Below are positions 14,266 through 28,011 of a stretch of 64,000 nt of DNA, piece after piece. Made by a program: the position numbers and the translations under genes. This stretch comes from Eriocheir sinensis (lineage: Eukaryota > Arthropoda > Malacostraca > Decapoda > Varunidae): assembly GCF_024679095.1 (NCBI RefSeq), contig NW_026111755.1, positions 302,517 to 366,516 on the forward strand, read 5' to 3'. Under the pieces are notes generated by a model that did no database searches, was not told the DNA's origin, and worked only from the letters and a program-made list of their open reading frames with translations. Position 1 is the first letter of the stretch. The number at the start of each line of letters is the position of its first letter.

Positions 14266-17200
14266 TATATTATATATATTTTTATTGATATTTGCGTTAT
14301 TTATGTGTATTTTGTATATGTTTTCTCATAGAAATTTACATTATTTTATTGATATTTTGTCTATTTATTTTGATACGAATTACATGATTATTTGTGTATT
14401 TTTTACATTTTTTTATACGTATTTACATTATTTAATGTGTATTTTGTTTATATATTTTTATACAAATTTACGTTATTATATGAGTATTTGTATAGGTATT
14501 TTGATACAAATTTACATTATTTTATGTATTTTGCATATATATTTCAATTCAAATTTAGCTTATTTTATGTGTATTTTGTATATCTATTTATTTTAATACA
14601 AAATCAAATATTTTATGTTTTTTCGTATATATATTTTTATGAAAAATGCGTTATTTTATGGGTATTTTGCATCTAAATTTTCATACAAATTTACATTATT
14701 TTATTAATATTTTCTGTATTTATTTTGATACGATTTTACATTATTTTATTTGTGTTTTGTATATATTTTTTTATACATATTTACATTATTTAATGTTTTT
14801 TTTGTATATATATTGATACAAATTTACGTTATTTTATGTGTATTTTGTATATGTATTTCAATACAAATTTACCTATTTTTATATGTTTTTTGTATATTTA
14901 TTTTCATACAAGTTTAAATTATTTTTTTGTATTTTTGTATATAGTTTTATACAAATTTAGGTTATTTTATGTGTATTTTGTATATCTATTTTCATTCAAA
15001 TACAAATTCTTTTCATGATATTTTGTTTATTTATTTTGACACGAATTAACATTATTTAATGTGTATTTTTTATATATATTTTTATACGTATTTACATTAT
15101 TTCAAGTGTATTTTGTATATATATTTCTATAGAAATCTTCGTTATTTTATGTGTATTCGTATATATATTTTGAGACAAATTTACATTGTTTTATGTGTAT
15201 TTTGCATATTTTTTCAATACAAATTTACCTTACTGTATGTGCATTTTGTATATTAATTTTAATACAAATTTGATTAATATATGTGTATTTTTGTATATGT
15301 ATTTTTATAAAAATATGCTTTATTTTATGGGTATTTTGCATCTTTATTTTCATACATATTTACATTATTTTATTGATGTTCTGTGTATTTATTTTAATAT
15401 GATTTTACATTATTCTATGTGTATTTTGTATATATATTTTATATAAAATGTATTTGTTTTCATTTCATACAAATCTACATTATTTATGTGTTTTTTGTAC
15501 ATGTATTTAAATACAAATTTAACTAGTTATATGTGTATTTTGTATATCTATTTTGTATGTATATTTTTATAGAAATTTACTCTATTTTATGAGTATTCGT
15601 ATATATATTTTGATACAAATTTACATTATTGATGTGTATTTTGCATATCTATTTCAATACCAATTTACTTTATTGTACGTGCATTTTGTATATTTATTTT
15701 AATACAAATTTAACTATTTTATATGTATTTTTGTATATATATTTTTATGCAAATATGCATTATTATATGAATATTTTGCATCTTTATTTTCATAAAAATT
15801 TACATTAATTTATTGATATTCTCTTTATTTATTTTGATACGATTTAACATTATTCTATGTGTATTTTGTATATTTTTTTTATACATATTTACATTATTTA
15901 ATTTTCATTTTGTATATATATTTTTTCCAAATTTACATTGTTTTGTGTATTTGTTTATATATTTTCATACAAATTTACATTATTTTATATGTTTTTTGTA
16001 TATATATTTTTCTACGTATTTAAATTATTTTATGAGTATTTTGTATATACATTTTCATAAAAAAATTACGTTATTTTATTGTGTGTATAAGTATATATTT
16101 TGATACAAATTTTATACAAATTCATGTTATTTAATGTGTATTTGTATATATATTTTCATACAAATTTATATTATTTTATGTGTATTTTTTCATATATTTC
16201 ATTACAAATTTACCTTATTTTATGTTTATTTTGTATATTTATTTCATTCAATTTTAAATTATTTTATGTGTATATTTGTATTTGTATTTAGGTTATTTTA
16301 TGTGTATTTTGTATATATATTTTCATCAAAAATTACATTATTTTATTGATATTTTCTTAATTTAATTCGATTCGAGTTTAGATTATTGCATAGGTATTTT
16401 GTATACATATTTTTATACTCATTTACATTATCTAAAGTGTGTTTTGTATATATATTTTTATGCAAATTTATTTTATGTTCATTTTTGTACATATATTTTT
16501 ATAGAAATTTGCGTTATTTTATGTATATAGTTTTATATAAATTTACATTATTTTATGTGCATTTTGTATATTTATATTTATACAAATACACATTCTTTTA
16601 TTGGTATATTGTTTATTTACATTTATACGAATTTCCATTATTTTATGTGTATTTTTTATACATTTTTTTTATACGTATTTCCATAATATTATGTGTATTT
16701 TGTATATGTATTTTTATAGAAATCTACGTTATTTTATATGTTTTCGTATATATATTTTGAAACAAATCTACATTATTTTATATGTATTTTGCATATCTAT
16801 TTCAATACAAATTTACCTTATTGTATGTGCATTTTGTATATTTATTTTAATACAAATTCAAATATTTTATGTGTATTTTGGAATCAATAATTTTATAAAA
16901 AATGCGTTATTTTATAGGTATTTTGCATCTTAATTTTCATACAAATTTACATTATTTTATTAATATTCTGTGTATATATTTTGATACGATTTTACATTAT
17001 ACTATTTGTATTTTGTATATATTTTATTATACATATTTACATTATTTAATGAGTATTTTGAATATATATTTCATACAAAATTACGTTATTATATGTGTAT
17101 TTGTTTATATATTTTCTTTCAAATTTACATTATTTTATATGTATTTTGTATATGTATTTCAATACAAATTAACCTAATTTTAAGTGTATTTTGTATATTT

Positions 17201-18339
17201 CTTTTCATACAAATTTAATTTATTTTTGTGTATTTTTGTATATAGTTTTATACAAATTTAGGTTATTTTATGTTCGCATTTACATTATTTAATGTGTGTT
17301 TTGTATATATATTTTTATCCAAAGATACTTTATTTTACGTTCATTTTTGGACATATATTTTTATGGAAATTAGTGTTATTTTATATGTATTTGTATATGT
17401 TTTCTCATACAAATTTACATTATTTTATTGATATGTTGTTTATTTATTTTGATACGAATTACATGATTATATGTGTATTTTGTACATATTTTTTATACGT
17501 ATATACATTACTTAATGTGTATTTTGTTTATATATTTTTAAACAAATTTACGTTATTATATGTATTTTTATAAATATTTTGATAAAAATTTACATTATTT
17601 TATGTATTTTGTATATACATTTCAATTCAAATTTAGCTTATTTTATCTGTATTTTGTAAATCTATTTTCATACGAATTTATTAACTTCTGTGTATTTTTG
17701 TACATAGTTTTATACAAATTTACGTTATTTTATGTGTATTTTGTATATTTATATTTATACAAATACACATTCTTTTATTGGTATTTTGTTTATTTATTTT
17801 GATACGAATTTACATTATTTTATGTGTATTTTGTATATATATTTTTATACAAATCTACGTTATTTTATGTGTATTCGTATATATATTTTGAAACAAATTT
17901 ACATTGTTTTATATGTATTTTGCATATCTATTTCAATACAGATTTACCTTATTGTATGTGTATTTTGTATATTTATTTTAATACAAATTATTTTTTTTTT
18001 GTATTTTTGTATTTTGGTATATATATTTTTATAAAAAAAATGCGTTCTTTAATGGGTATTTTGCATCTTTATTTTCATACAAATTTACATTGTTTTATTA
18101 ATATTCTGTGTATTTATTTTGATACGATTTTACATTATTCTATTTGTGTTTTGTATATATTTTTTATACATATTTACATTATTTAAGTGTATTTCGTATA
18201 TTTCAAAACAAATTTACGTTATTTTATGCGCTTCTGTTAAAATATTTTGATACAAATTTACATTATTTTATGTATTTTGTATATATATTTCAATACAAAT
18301 TTAGTTTATTTTATGTATATTTTGTATATATATTTTCAT
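14266..18339 (+). repeat. 45-bp satellite block holding the clearest 1.14-kb higher-order repeat
   Basis: Forward monomers with about 26 distinguishable types in fixed order. The marker TTTTGCATCT occurs near 16921 and again near 18059, a spacing of 1138 bp. In between lie, in order: TGATACGATTTTACATTA, the TAATGAGTATTTTG type, AATACAAATTAACCTAATTT, TTTAGGTTATTTTA, CTCATACAAATTTACATT, TACGAATTACATGATTA, TTTAGCTTATTTTATC, the TTTATTGGTATTTT type and the TATTCG type. The left 1.7 kb is the inverted partner of 5.55-7.3 kb. Positions 15.85-17.3 kb mirror 57.9-59.35 kb. Confidence 0.92.
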
Positions 18340-19874
18340 TCGTATCAAAATAAATAAACAAAATAGCAATAAAATAATGTAAATTTGTTTGAGAAAACAT
18401 TTACAAATACACATAAAATAACGCAAATTTCTAAAAAAATATATATACAAAAATGCACATAAAATAAAGTAAATTTGCATAAAAATATATAAACAAAACA
18501 CACATTAAATAATGTAAATGTGTATAAAAAAAATATATAAAAAAAAGAAATAGAATAATGTAAAATCCTGTCAATATAAATACACAGAATATCAATAAAA
18601 TAATGTAAATTTGTATGAAAAGAAAGATGCAGAATTCCCATAAAATAGCGCATTTTTTATAAAAATATATATACCAAAATACACATAAAATATTTAAATT
18701 TTTTATTGAAATAAATATTCAAAATGCATATACAGTAGGTAAATATGTATTGAAAGAGATATTCAAAAATACATATAAAACAAAGTTAATTTGTTTCAAA
18801 ATATATATACGAATACACATAAAATAACGTAGATTTCTATAGAAATATATATACAAAATACACATGAAATTATGTAAATACGTATAAAAATATATATACA
18901 AAATACATATCTAGGTAAATTCGTGTCAAAATAAATAAAAAAAATATCATGAAAACAATGTGTATTTGCATGAAAATAAATAATAGATAATAAATTTGTA
19001 TGAAATATATATGCAAGATACACATTAAATAATGAAAATATGTATAAAAAAATATATATACAAAAAACAAATAGAATAATGTGAAATCGTATCAAAATAA
19101 ATACACCGAATATTAATAAAATAATGTGAATTTTTATGAAAATAAAGATGCAAAATTCCCATCAAATAGCGCATTTCTTATAAAAATATATATACCAAAA
19201 TACACATAAAATATTTAAATTTGTTTTGAAATAAATATACAAAATGCACATACAATAAGGTAAACTTGTATTGAAAGAGATATGCAAAAATACATATAAA
19301 ACAATGTAAATTTGTTTCAAAATATATATACGAATACACATAAAATAACGTAGATTTCTATAAAATATATATACAAAATACACATAAATTAAGTAAATAC
19401 GTATAAAATAGATATACAAAATACACATAGAATAATGTAAAATTGTTTAAAAAAAATAAACAGAATATAAATAAAATAATGTAAATTTGTATGAAAATAA
19501 AAATGCAAAATACCCATAAAATAAAGCATATTTTTATAAAAATACATATACAAAAATACACACAGCATAATTAAATTTGTATTAAAATTAATATACAAAA
19601 TGTATATACAATAAGGTAAATTTGTATTGAAAAAATATGCAAAATACACATAAAACAGTGTAAATTTATTTCAAAATCTATATACGAATACTCATAAATC
19701 AACGTAGATTTCTATAGAAATATATATACAAAATACACATCAAATGATGTAAACACGTATAAAAATATATATATATAAAATACACATTAAATAATGTAAA
19801 TTCGCGTCAAAATAAATAAACAAAATATCAATAAAAGAATGTGTATTTGTATGAAAATAGATATACAATATACA
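18340..19874 (-). repeat. Satellite block, T-rich strand on -
   Basis: It opens at CATTCGTATCAAAATAAATA, a junction repeated at 22317. To about 19.3 kb it is a direct duplicate of 22.3-23.55 kb (offset about 4.26 kb near the right end), sharing rare variants such as TATCTAGGTAAATTCGTG and ATAATAGATAATAAATTTGT. Confidence 0.89.
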
Positions 19875-20165
19875 CGTTATTTTATGTGTATTCGTATATA
19901 TTTTTTGTAACAAATTTACTCTGTTTTATTTGTATTTTGCGTTTTTTTTTTTCAATACAAATTTACCTTTTTGTATGTGTGCATTTTGTATATTAATTTC
20001 AATAGAAATTTAATTATTCTATGTGTATTTTTGTATATGTATTTTTATAAAAAATTTGCTTTATCTTATGGGTATTTTGCATCTTTATTTTCATACAAAT
20101 TTAAATTATTTTATTGATATTCTGTGTACTTATTTTGATACGATTTTACATTATTCTATGTATAA
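19875..20165 (+). repeat. Short satellite block, T-rich strand on +
   Basis: Forward monomers through GGGTATTTTGCATC near 20080. It ends at ATTCTATGTATAACGAAAAT, one of four occurrences of this junction class (also 25172, 30029 and 50739). Confidence 0.86.
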
Positions 20166-20232
20166 CGAAAATAAATATATACAAAAATACACAAAAAATA
20201 ATTTAAATTTGTTTGAAAATAGATATGCAAAA
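20166..20232 (-). repeat. Very short satellite block, T-rich strand on -
   Basis: About 67 bp, one to two reverse monomers (ATACAAAAATACACAAAAAA, then TTGTTTGAAAATAGATATGC), between two forward blocks. It shows that strand switches can be only one monomer apart. Confidence 0.8.
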
Positions 20233-20907
20233 TATGTGTATTTTGTATATATATTTCAAATTAAATGTAGCTTATTTTGTGTGTATTTTGTATATATTTT
20301 CATACAAATTTAATTACTTCTATGTATTTTTGTATATAGTTTTATATAAATTTACGTTATTTTATGTGTATTTTGTATATTTATATTTATACAAATACAC
20401 ATTCTTTTATTGGTATTTTGTTTATTTATTTTGAAACATATTTACATTATTTTATGTGTATTTTGTATACATATTTTTATACGTATTTGCTTCATTTTAT
20501 GTGTATTTTGTATATATATTTTTATACGTATTTGCTTCATTTTATGTGTATTTTGAATATATATTTTTATAGAAATCTACGTTATTTTATGTGTATTCGT
20601 ATATATATTTTGAAACAAATTTACATTGTTTTATATGTATTTTGCATATCTATTTCAATACAAATTTACCTTATTGTATGTGTTTTTTGTATATTTATTT
20701 TAATACAAATTTAATTTTTTGATGTGTATTCTGGTATATATATTTTTATAAAAAAAAATGCGTTATTTTATGGGTATTTTGCTTCTTTATTTTCATACAA
20801 ATTTACATTATTTTATTAATATTCTGAGTAAATATTTTGATACGATTTTACATGATTCTATTTGTGTTTTGTACATATTTTTTTTATACAAATTTACGTT
20901 TTTTTAT
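20233..20907 (+). repeat. Satellite block, T-rich strand on +
   Basis: Forward monomers from TTTAGCTTATTTTG type through the TATTCG marker near 20600 to GGGTATTTTGCTTC near 20771. It contains a local duplication of one 47-bp monomer, with ACGTATTTGCTTCATTTTAT present at 20481 and again at 20528. The right end duplicates 12.24-12.41 kb. Confidence 0.88.
20481..20574 (+). repeat. Recent tandem duplication of a single 47-bp monomer
   Basis: Two adjacent monomers are nearly identical, unlike most neighbours. ACGTATTTGCTTCATTTTAT starts at 20481 and 20528, each followed by GTGTATTTTG. They differ at one base in the following TATATAT/AATATAT stretch. The corresponding monomer in the related copies at 12.05 and 21.79 kb is single. 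Confidence 0.85.
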
Positions 20908-21540
20908 AAAATTATTGATACCAAAATACACATAAAATATTTAAATTTGAATTAAAATAAATATACAAAATGCATATACAATAAGGTAAATTTGTATTGA
21001 AATAGATATGCAAAATACATATAAAATAATGTAAATTTGTTTCAAAATATATATACGAATACACATAAAATAACGTAGTTTTCTATAAAAATACATATAC
21101 AAAATACATATAAAATTAAGTAAATACGTATAAAAAAATGTATACAAAATTCACATAAAATAAAGTAAATTCGTATAAATGTAAATAAACAATATACCAA
21201 TAAAAGAATATGTATTTGTATAAATATAAATATACAAAATGCACATAAAATAACGTAAATTTATATAAAACTATATACATAAAATAACGCAAATTTCTAT
21301 AAAAATATATGTACAAAAATGAGCATAAAATAAATTTGCACAAAAATATATATACAAAACACACATTAGATAATGTAAATGAGTATAAAAATATGTATAG
21401 AAAATACCTATGAAATAATCTAAATTCGTATCGAATTAAATTAAGAAAATACCAATAAAATAATGTAATTTTGGATGAAAATATATATACAAAATACACA
21501 TAAAATAACCTAAATACAATTACAAATATACACATAAAAT
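20908..21540 (-). repeat. Satellite block, T-rich strand on -
   Basis: Direct duplicate of 12415-13045, including both flanking junctions, at an offset of about 8,490 bp. It includes the ATGAGCATAAAATAAATTTG short-monomer variant near 21317. Confidence 0.89.
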
Positions 21541-22316
21541 ATTGTATTTTGTATATACATTTCAATTTAAATTTAGCTTATTTTATCTGTATTTTGTATA
21601 TCTATTTTCATACGAATTTAATTATTTCTGTGTATTTTTGTATAGTTTTATACAAATTTACGTTATTATATGTATATTTTGTATATTTATATTTATACAA
21701 ATACACATTCTTTTATTGGTATTTTGTTTATTTATTTTGATACGAATTTACATTAATTTATGTGTATTTTGTATACATTTTCTTATACGTATTTACTTCA
21801 TTTTATGTGTATTTTGTATATATATTTTTATACAAATCAACGTTATTTTATGTGTATTCGTATATATATTTTGAAACAAATTTACATTGTTTTATATGTA
21901 TTTTGCATATCTATTTCAGTACAGATTTACCTTATTGTATGTGTATTTTGTATATATATTTTAATACAAATTACTTTTTTCATGTTTATTTTGGTATATA
22001 TTTTTTTATAAAAAAATGCGTTATTTAATGGGTATTTTGCATCTTTATTTTCATACAAATTTACATTGTTTTATTAATATTCTGTGTATTTATTTTGATA
22101 CGATTTTACATTATTCTATTTGTGTTTTGTATATATTTTTTTATACATATTTACATTATTTAATGTGTATTTTGTATATTTTAAAACAAATTTACGTTAT
22201 TTTATGCGCATCTGTTAAAATATTTTGATACAAATTTACATTATTTTATGTATTTTGTATATATATTTCAATACAAATTTAGTTTATTTTATGTATATTT
22301 TGTATATCTATTCTCA
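21541..22316 (+). repeat. Satellite block, T-rich strand on +
   Basis: Forward copy matching 13046-13578, then continuing past GGGTATTTTGCATC (near 22031) to TTTATGCGCATCTGTTAAAA near 22201. The same rare variant is found near 18227 (forward) and 3285 and 56935 (reverse). Confidence 0.88.
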
Positions 22317-23684
22317 TTCGTATCAAAATAAATAAACAAAATAGCAATAAAATAATGTATATTTGTATGAGAAAACATATGCAAAAATACATATAAAAAA
22401 TTGTAAATTTGTTTCAAAATATATATACGAATACACATAAAATTCACATAAATTAACGCAAATTGTACAAAAATGCACATAAAATAAAGTAAATTTGCAT
22501 AAAAATATATATATAAAACACACATTAATTAAGGTAAATGCATACATAAAATAACCTAAATTTGTATAAAACTATATACAAAAATACAAAAAAATATTTA
22601 AAATTTGTATGAAGAGAAATAAACAAAATACACATAAAATTAGGTAAATTTGTATTGAAATACATATACAAAATACACATAGAATAATGTAAATTTGAAT
22701 GAAAATACATAAACAAATACACTTAAAATAACGTAAATTTGTATGAAATATATCTGCAAGATACACATTAAATGATGTAAATGTGTATAAAAAAATATAT
22801 ACAAAAAAGAAATAGAATAATGTAAAATCCAATCAATATAAATACATAGAATATCAATAAAATAATGTAAATTTGTATGAAAAGAAAGATGCAAAATTCC
22901 CATAAAATAGCGCATTTTTATAAAATATATACCAAAATACACATAAAATATTTAAATTTGTATTGAAATAAATATACAAAATGCATATACAGTAAGGTAA
23001 ATATGTATTGAAAGAGATATTCAAAAAAACATATAAAACAAAATAAATTTGTTTCAAAATATATATACGAATACACATAAAATAACGTAGATTTCTATAG
23101 AAATATATATACAAAATACACATGAAATTATGTAAATACGTATAAAAATATATATACAAAATACATATCTAGGTAAATTCGTGTCAAAATAAATAAACAA
23201 AATATCATGAAAAGAATGTGTATTTGTATGAAAATAAATAATAGATAATAAATTTGTATGAAATATATATGCAAGATACACATTAAATAATGTAAATATG
23301 TATAAAAAATATATATACAAAAAACAAATAGAATAATGTGAAATCGTATCAAAATAAATACACCGAATATTAATAAAATAATGTAAATTTGTATGAAAAT
23401 AAAGATGCAAAATTCCCATCAAATAGCGCATTTCTTATAAAAAAATATATACCAAAATACTCATAAAATATTTAAATTTGTATTGAAGTAAATATACAAA
23501 ATGCACATACAATAAGGTAAACTTGTATTGAAAGAGATATGCAAAAATACATATAAAACAATGTAGATTTGTTTGAAAATATATATACGAATAGACATAA
23601 AATAACGCAGATATCTATAAAAATACATATACAAAATACAAATAAATTAAATAAATACGTATAAAAATAGATATACAAAATACA
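22317..23684 (-). repeat. Satellite block, T-rich strand on -
   Basis: Direct relative of 18340-19.3 kb. The TATCTAGGTAAATTCGTG variant recurs near 23165. Marker GATGCAAAATTCCCAT lies near 22889 and 23404, about 515 bp apart, which is the short half-unit spacing seen at the start of the window. Confidence 0.88.
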
Positions 23685-24181
23685 AATTGGCCTAACTTTA
23701 TGAGTATTTTGCATATCTATTTTCAAACAAATTTAAATTATTTTTGTGTATTTTTGTATATTTTTATACAAATTTTAGTTATTTTATTTGTTTTTTCTAT
23801 ATATATTTTCCTACAAATATACATTGTTTTATTGGAATTTCGTGTATTTTTTTTTTTTACGAATTTACATTATTTTTTGTGTATTTTGTATATATATTTT
23901 TCTACGTATTTATATTTTTTTATGTGTATTTTATATATACATTTTTATGAAAATTTACGTTATTTTATTGTGTGTATTCGTATATATTTTGAAACAAATT
24001 TTATACAAATTTATGTTATTTTATGTGCATTTGTATATATATTTTAATACAAATTTATATTATTTCATGTTTATTCTTACATATATTTTATTACAAATTT
24101 ACCTTATTTTATGTTTATTTTGTATATTTATTTCATTCAATTTTAAATTATTTAATGTGTATATTTGTATTTGTATTTGTA
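23685..24181 (+). repeat. Short satellite block, T-rich strand on +
   Basis: Copy of the GGCCTAACTTTATG to TTTCATTCAATTTTAAATTA segment also found at 7.45, 35.34 and 39.65 kb. Confidence 0.87.
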
Positions 24182-24219
24182 TAGTAAATTTGTATAAAAC
24201 TATATACAAAAATACACAA
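24182..24219 (-). repeat. Single reverse monomer between forward blocks
   Basis: About 38 bp (TAGTAAATTTGTATAAAACT onward) in A-rich orientation. The flanks TATTTGTATTTGTAT and CAAATACACATTCTTTTA are forward. It is the smallest strand-switched piece I can see. Confidence 0.75.
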
Positions 24220-25171
24220 ACAAATACACATTCTTTTATTGGTATTTTGTTTATTTATTTTGTTTCGAATTTAGATTATTTTATGTGTATTTTGTTTACA
24301 TTTTTTTATACGTATTTACCTAATTTTATGTGTATTTTGTATATATATTTTTATAGAAATCTACGTTATTTTATGTGTATTCGTATATATATTTTGAAAC
24401 AAATTTACAATTTTTATATGTATTTTTGCATATCTCTTTCAACAGAAGTTTACCTTATTGTATGTGCATTTTGTATATTTATTTCATTACAAATTTAAAT
24501 ATTTTATGTGCATTTTGGTATATATATTTTTATAAGAAATGCGCTATTTGATGGGAGTTTTGCATCTTTATTTTCATACAAATTTACATTATATTATTAA
24601 TATTTGGTGTATTTATTTTAATACGATTTTACATTATTCTATTTGTTGTTTGTATATATTTTTTTTTATACATATTTACATTATTTAATGTGTATCTTGC
24701 ATATATATTACATACAAATTTATTATCTATTATTTATTTTAATTCAAATACACTTTCTTTTCATGATGTTTTGTTTATTTATTTTGTCAAGAATTTACAT
24801 TACTTAATATGTATTTTATATATATATTTTTATACGTATTTACATAATTTCAAGTGTATTTTGTATATATATTTCTATATAAATCTACGTTATTTTATGT
24901 GTATTCGTATATATATTTTGAAAAAAAATTACACTGTTTTATTTGTATTTTGCGTTTTTTTTTCAATACAAATTTACCTTATTGTATGTGTGCATTTTGT
25001 ATATTGATTTTAATACAAATTTAATTATTCTATGTGTATTTTTGTATATGTATTTAAAAAAAAATGCTTTATCTTATGGGTATTTTGCATCTTTATTTTC
25101 ATACAAATTTAAATTATTTTATTGATATTCTGTGTACCTATTTTGATACGATTTTACATTATTCTATGTAT
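24220..25171 (+). repeat. Satellite block, T-rich strand on +
   Basis: It carries the TATTATCTATTATTTATT contraction near 24720, shared with 29575 and 50286. The block from about 24.4 kb is one of three direct copies (29.3-30.03 and 50.1-50.74 kb). It ends at ATTCTATGTATAATAAAAAT. Confidence 0.88.
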
Positions 25172-26629
25172 AATAAAAATAAATACAGAATACACAAAAA
25201 TAGATATGCAAAATACATATAAACAATGTAAATTTGTTTCAAAATATATATACGAATACACATGAAATAAGGTAGATTTCTATAAAAATATATATGCAAA
25301 ATACACATAAAATTAAATAAAAACGTATAAAAAATGTATAAAAAATACACATAAAATAATGTAAATTAGTATCAAAATAAATAAACAAAATACCAATAAA
25401 TGAATGTGTAATTGTATAAATATATATATATATACAAAATACACATTAAATAATATAAATATGTTTAAAACTATACAAAAAACACATAAAATGATGTAAA
25501 TACGTATAAAAATATAAATACAAAATACACATTAAATAATGTAAATTCGCGTCAAAATAAATAAACAAAATATCAATAAAAGATTGTGTATTTGTATAAA
25601 AATAGATATACAAAATACACATAAGATAACCTAAATTTGTTTCAAACTATATAAAAAAATACACAAAACAATTTTAAATTTGTATGAAAATAAATGTACA
25701 AAATACACATAAAATTAGGTAATTTTTTATTGAAATACATACACAAAATACACATAAAATAATGTAAAGTTGAATGAAAATACATAAACAAATACACTTA
25801 AAATAACGTAGATTTGTATAAAAAAATATGTACAAAACACAAATAGAATAATGTAAAATCGTATCAAAATAAAAACAAGGAATATTAATAAAATAATGTA
25901 AATTTGTATGAAAATAAAGAAGCAAAATACCCATAAAATAACGCATTTTTTTATTTATAAAAATATATATACCAATATACACATCAAAATATTCAATTTG
26001 TATTAAAATAAATATACAAAAAACACATACAATAAGGTAAATTTGTATTGAAATAGATATGCAAAATACATATAAAACAATGTAAATTTGTTTCAAAATA
26101 TATATACGAATACACATAAAATAACGTAGATTTCTATAAAAATATATATACAAAATACACATAAAATGATTTAAATACGTATAAAAATATATATACAAAA
26201 TACACAAAAAACTATGTAAATTCGTATAGAAATAAATAAACAAAATACCAGTAAAACAATGTGTATTTTCATGAAAATAAATATACAAAATACACATAAA
26301 ATAACGTAAATTTATATAAAACTATATACAAAAATACACAGAAGTAATTAAATTTGTATGAAAATATATACAAAATACACACGAAATAAGCTAAATTTGA
26401 ATTGAAATATTTATACAAAATACATGAAATAAAGTAAATTTGTATCAAAATATTTATACAAATACACATATAATAACGTAAATTTGTATGAAAATATATA
26501 AACAAAATACACATTAAATAATGTAAATACGTATAAAAAAATATGTACAAAATACACATATAATCATGTAATTCGTATCAAAATAAATAAACAAAATACC
26601 AATAAAATAATATAAATTTGTATGAGTAA
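25172..26629 (-). repeat. Satellite block, T-rich strand on -
   Basis: Direct duplicate of 50739-52184 (offset 25,567 at the left junction and 25,554 at the right), so about 1.45 kb is conserved with a net length change of only about 13 bp. It ends at TGAGTAAACGTGTATGTTGC, a junction shared with 52185 and, inverted, with 11231. Confidence 0.9.
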
Positions 26630-27800
<1,171 letters not shown>

Positions 27801-28011
27801 GATTACGAAAATTTGAATAAAAATATATACAAAAAAACAAAAAAAAAAAAATTCAATTTGTATGAAAATAGATATACAAAATGCAACTATAATTAGTTAA
27901 ATTTGTATTTAATTACATGTACAAAATACACGTAAAATAATGTAAATTTGCATGAAATAAAAACAAATTCACATAAAATAACGTACATTTGTATAAAATA
28001 GATATACAAAA
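27801..28011 (-). repeat. Short satellite block, T-rich strand on -
   Basis: It starts at TAAGATTACGAAAATTTGAA (mirror of 11497) and includes an A run of about 12 near 27840. The monomers resemble 31.14-31.35 kb (GTATTTAATTACATGTACAA). Confidence 0.84.

Noticed and set aside
24105..24125. Matches to the yeast replication-origin core, such as TTTTATGTTTA
   Set aside because: Matches are expected by chance in a repeat of this composition and the motif is specific to budding yeasts. It is not evidence of an origin here.
23788..24498. Longest open reading frame (236 residues) and the many similar hydrophobic frames of 60-220 residues
   Set aside because: They run through tandem 45-bp monomers in overlapping frames. 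The repeat unit has no stops on this strand. Starts are random ATG triplets in TTATGTGT, and nothing resembles a protein domain. They are satellite by-products.
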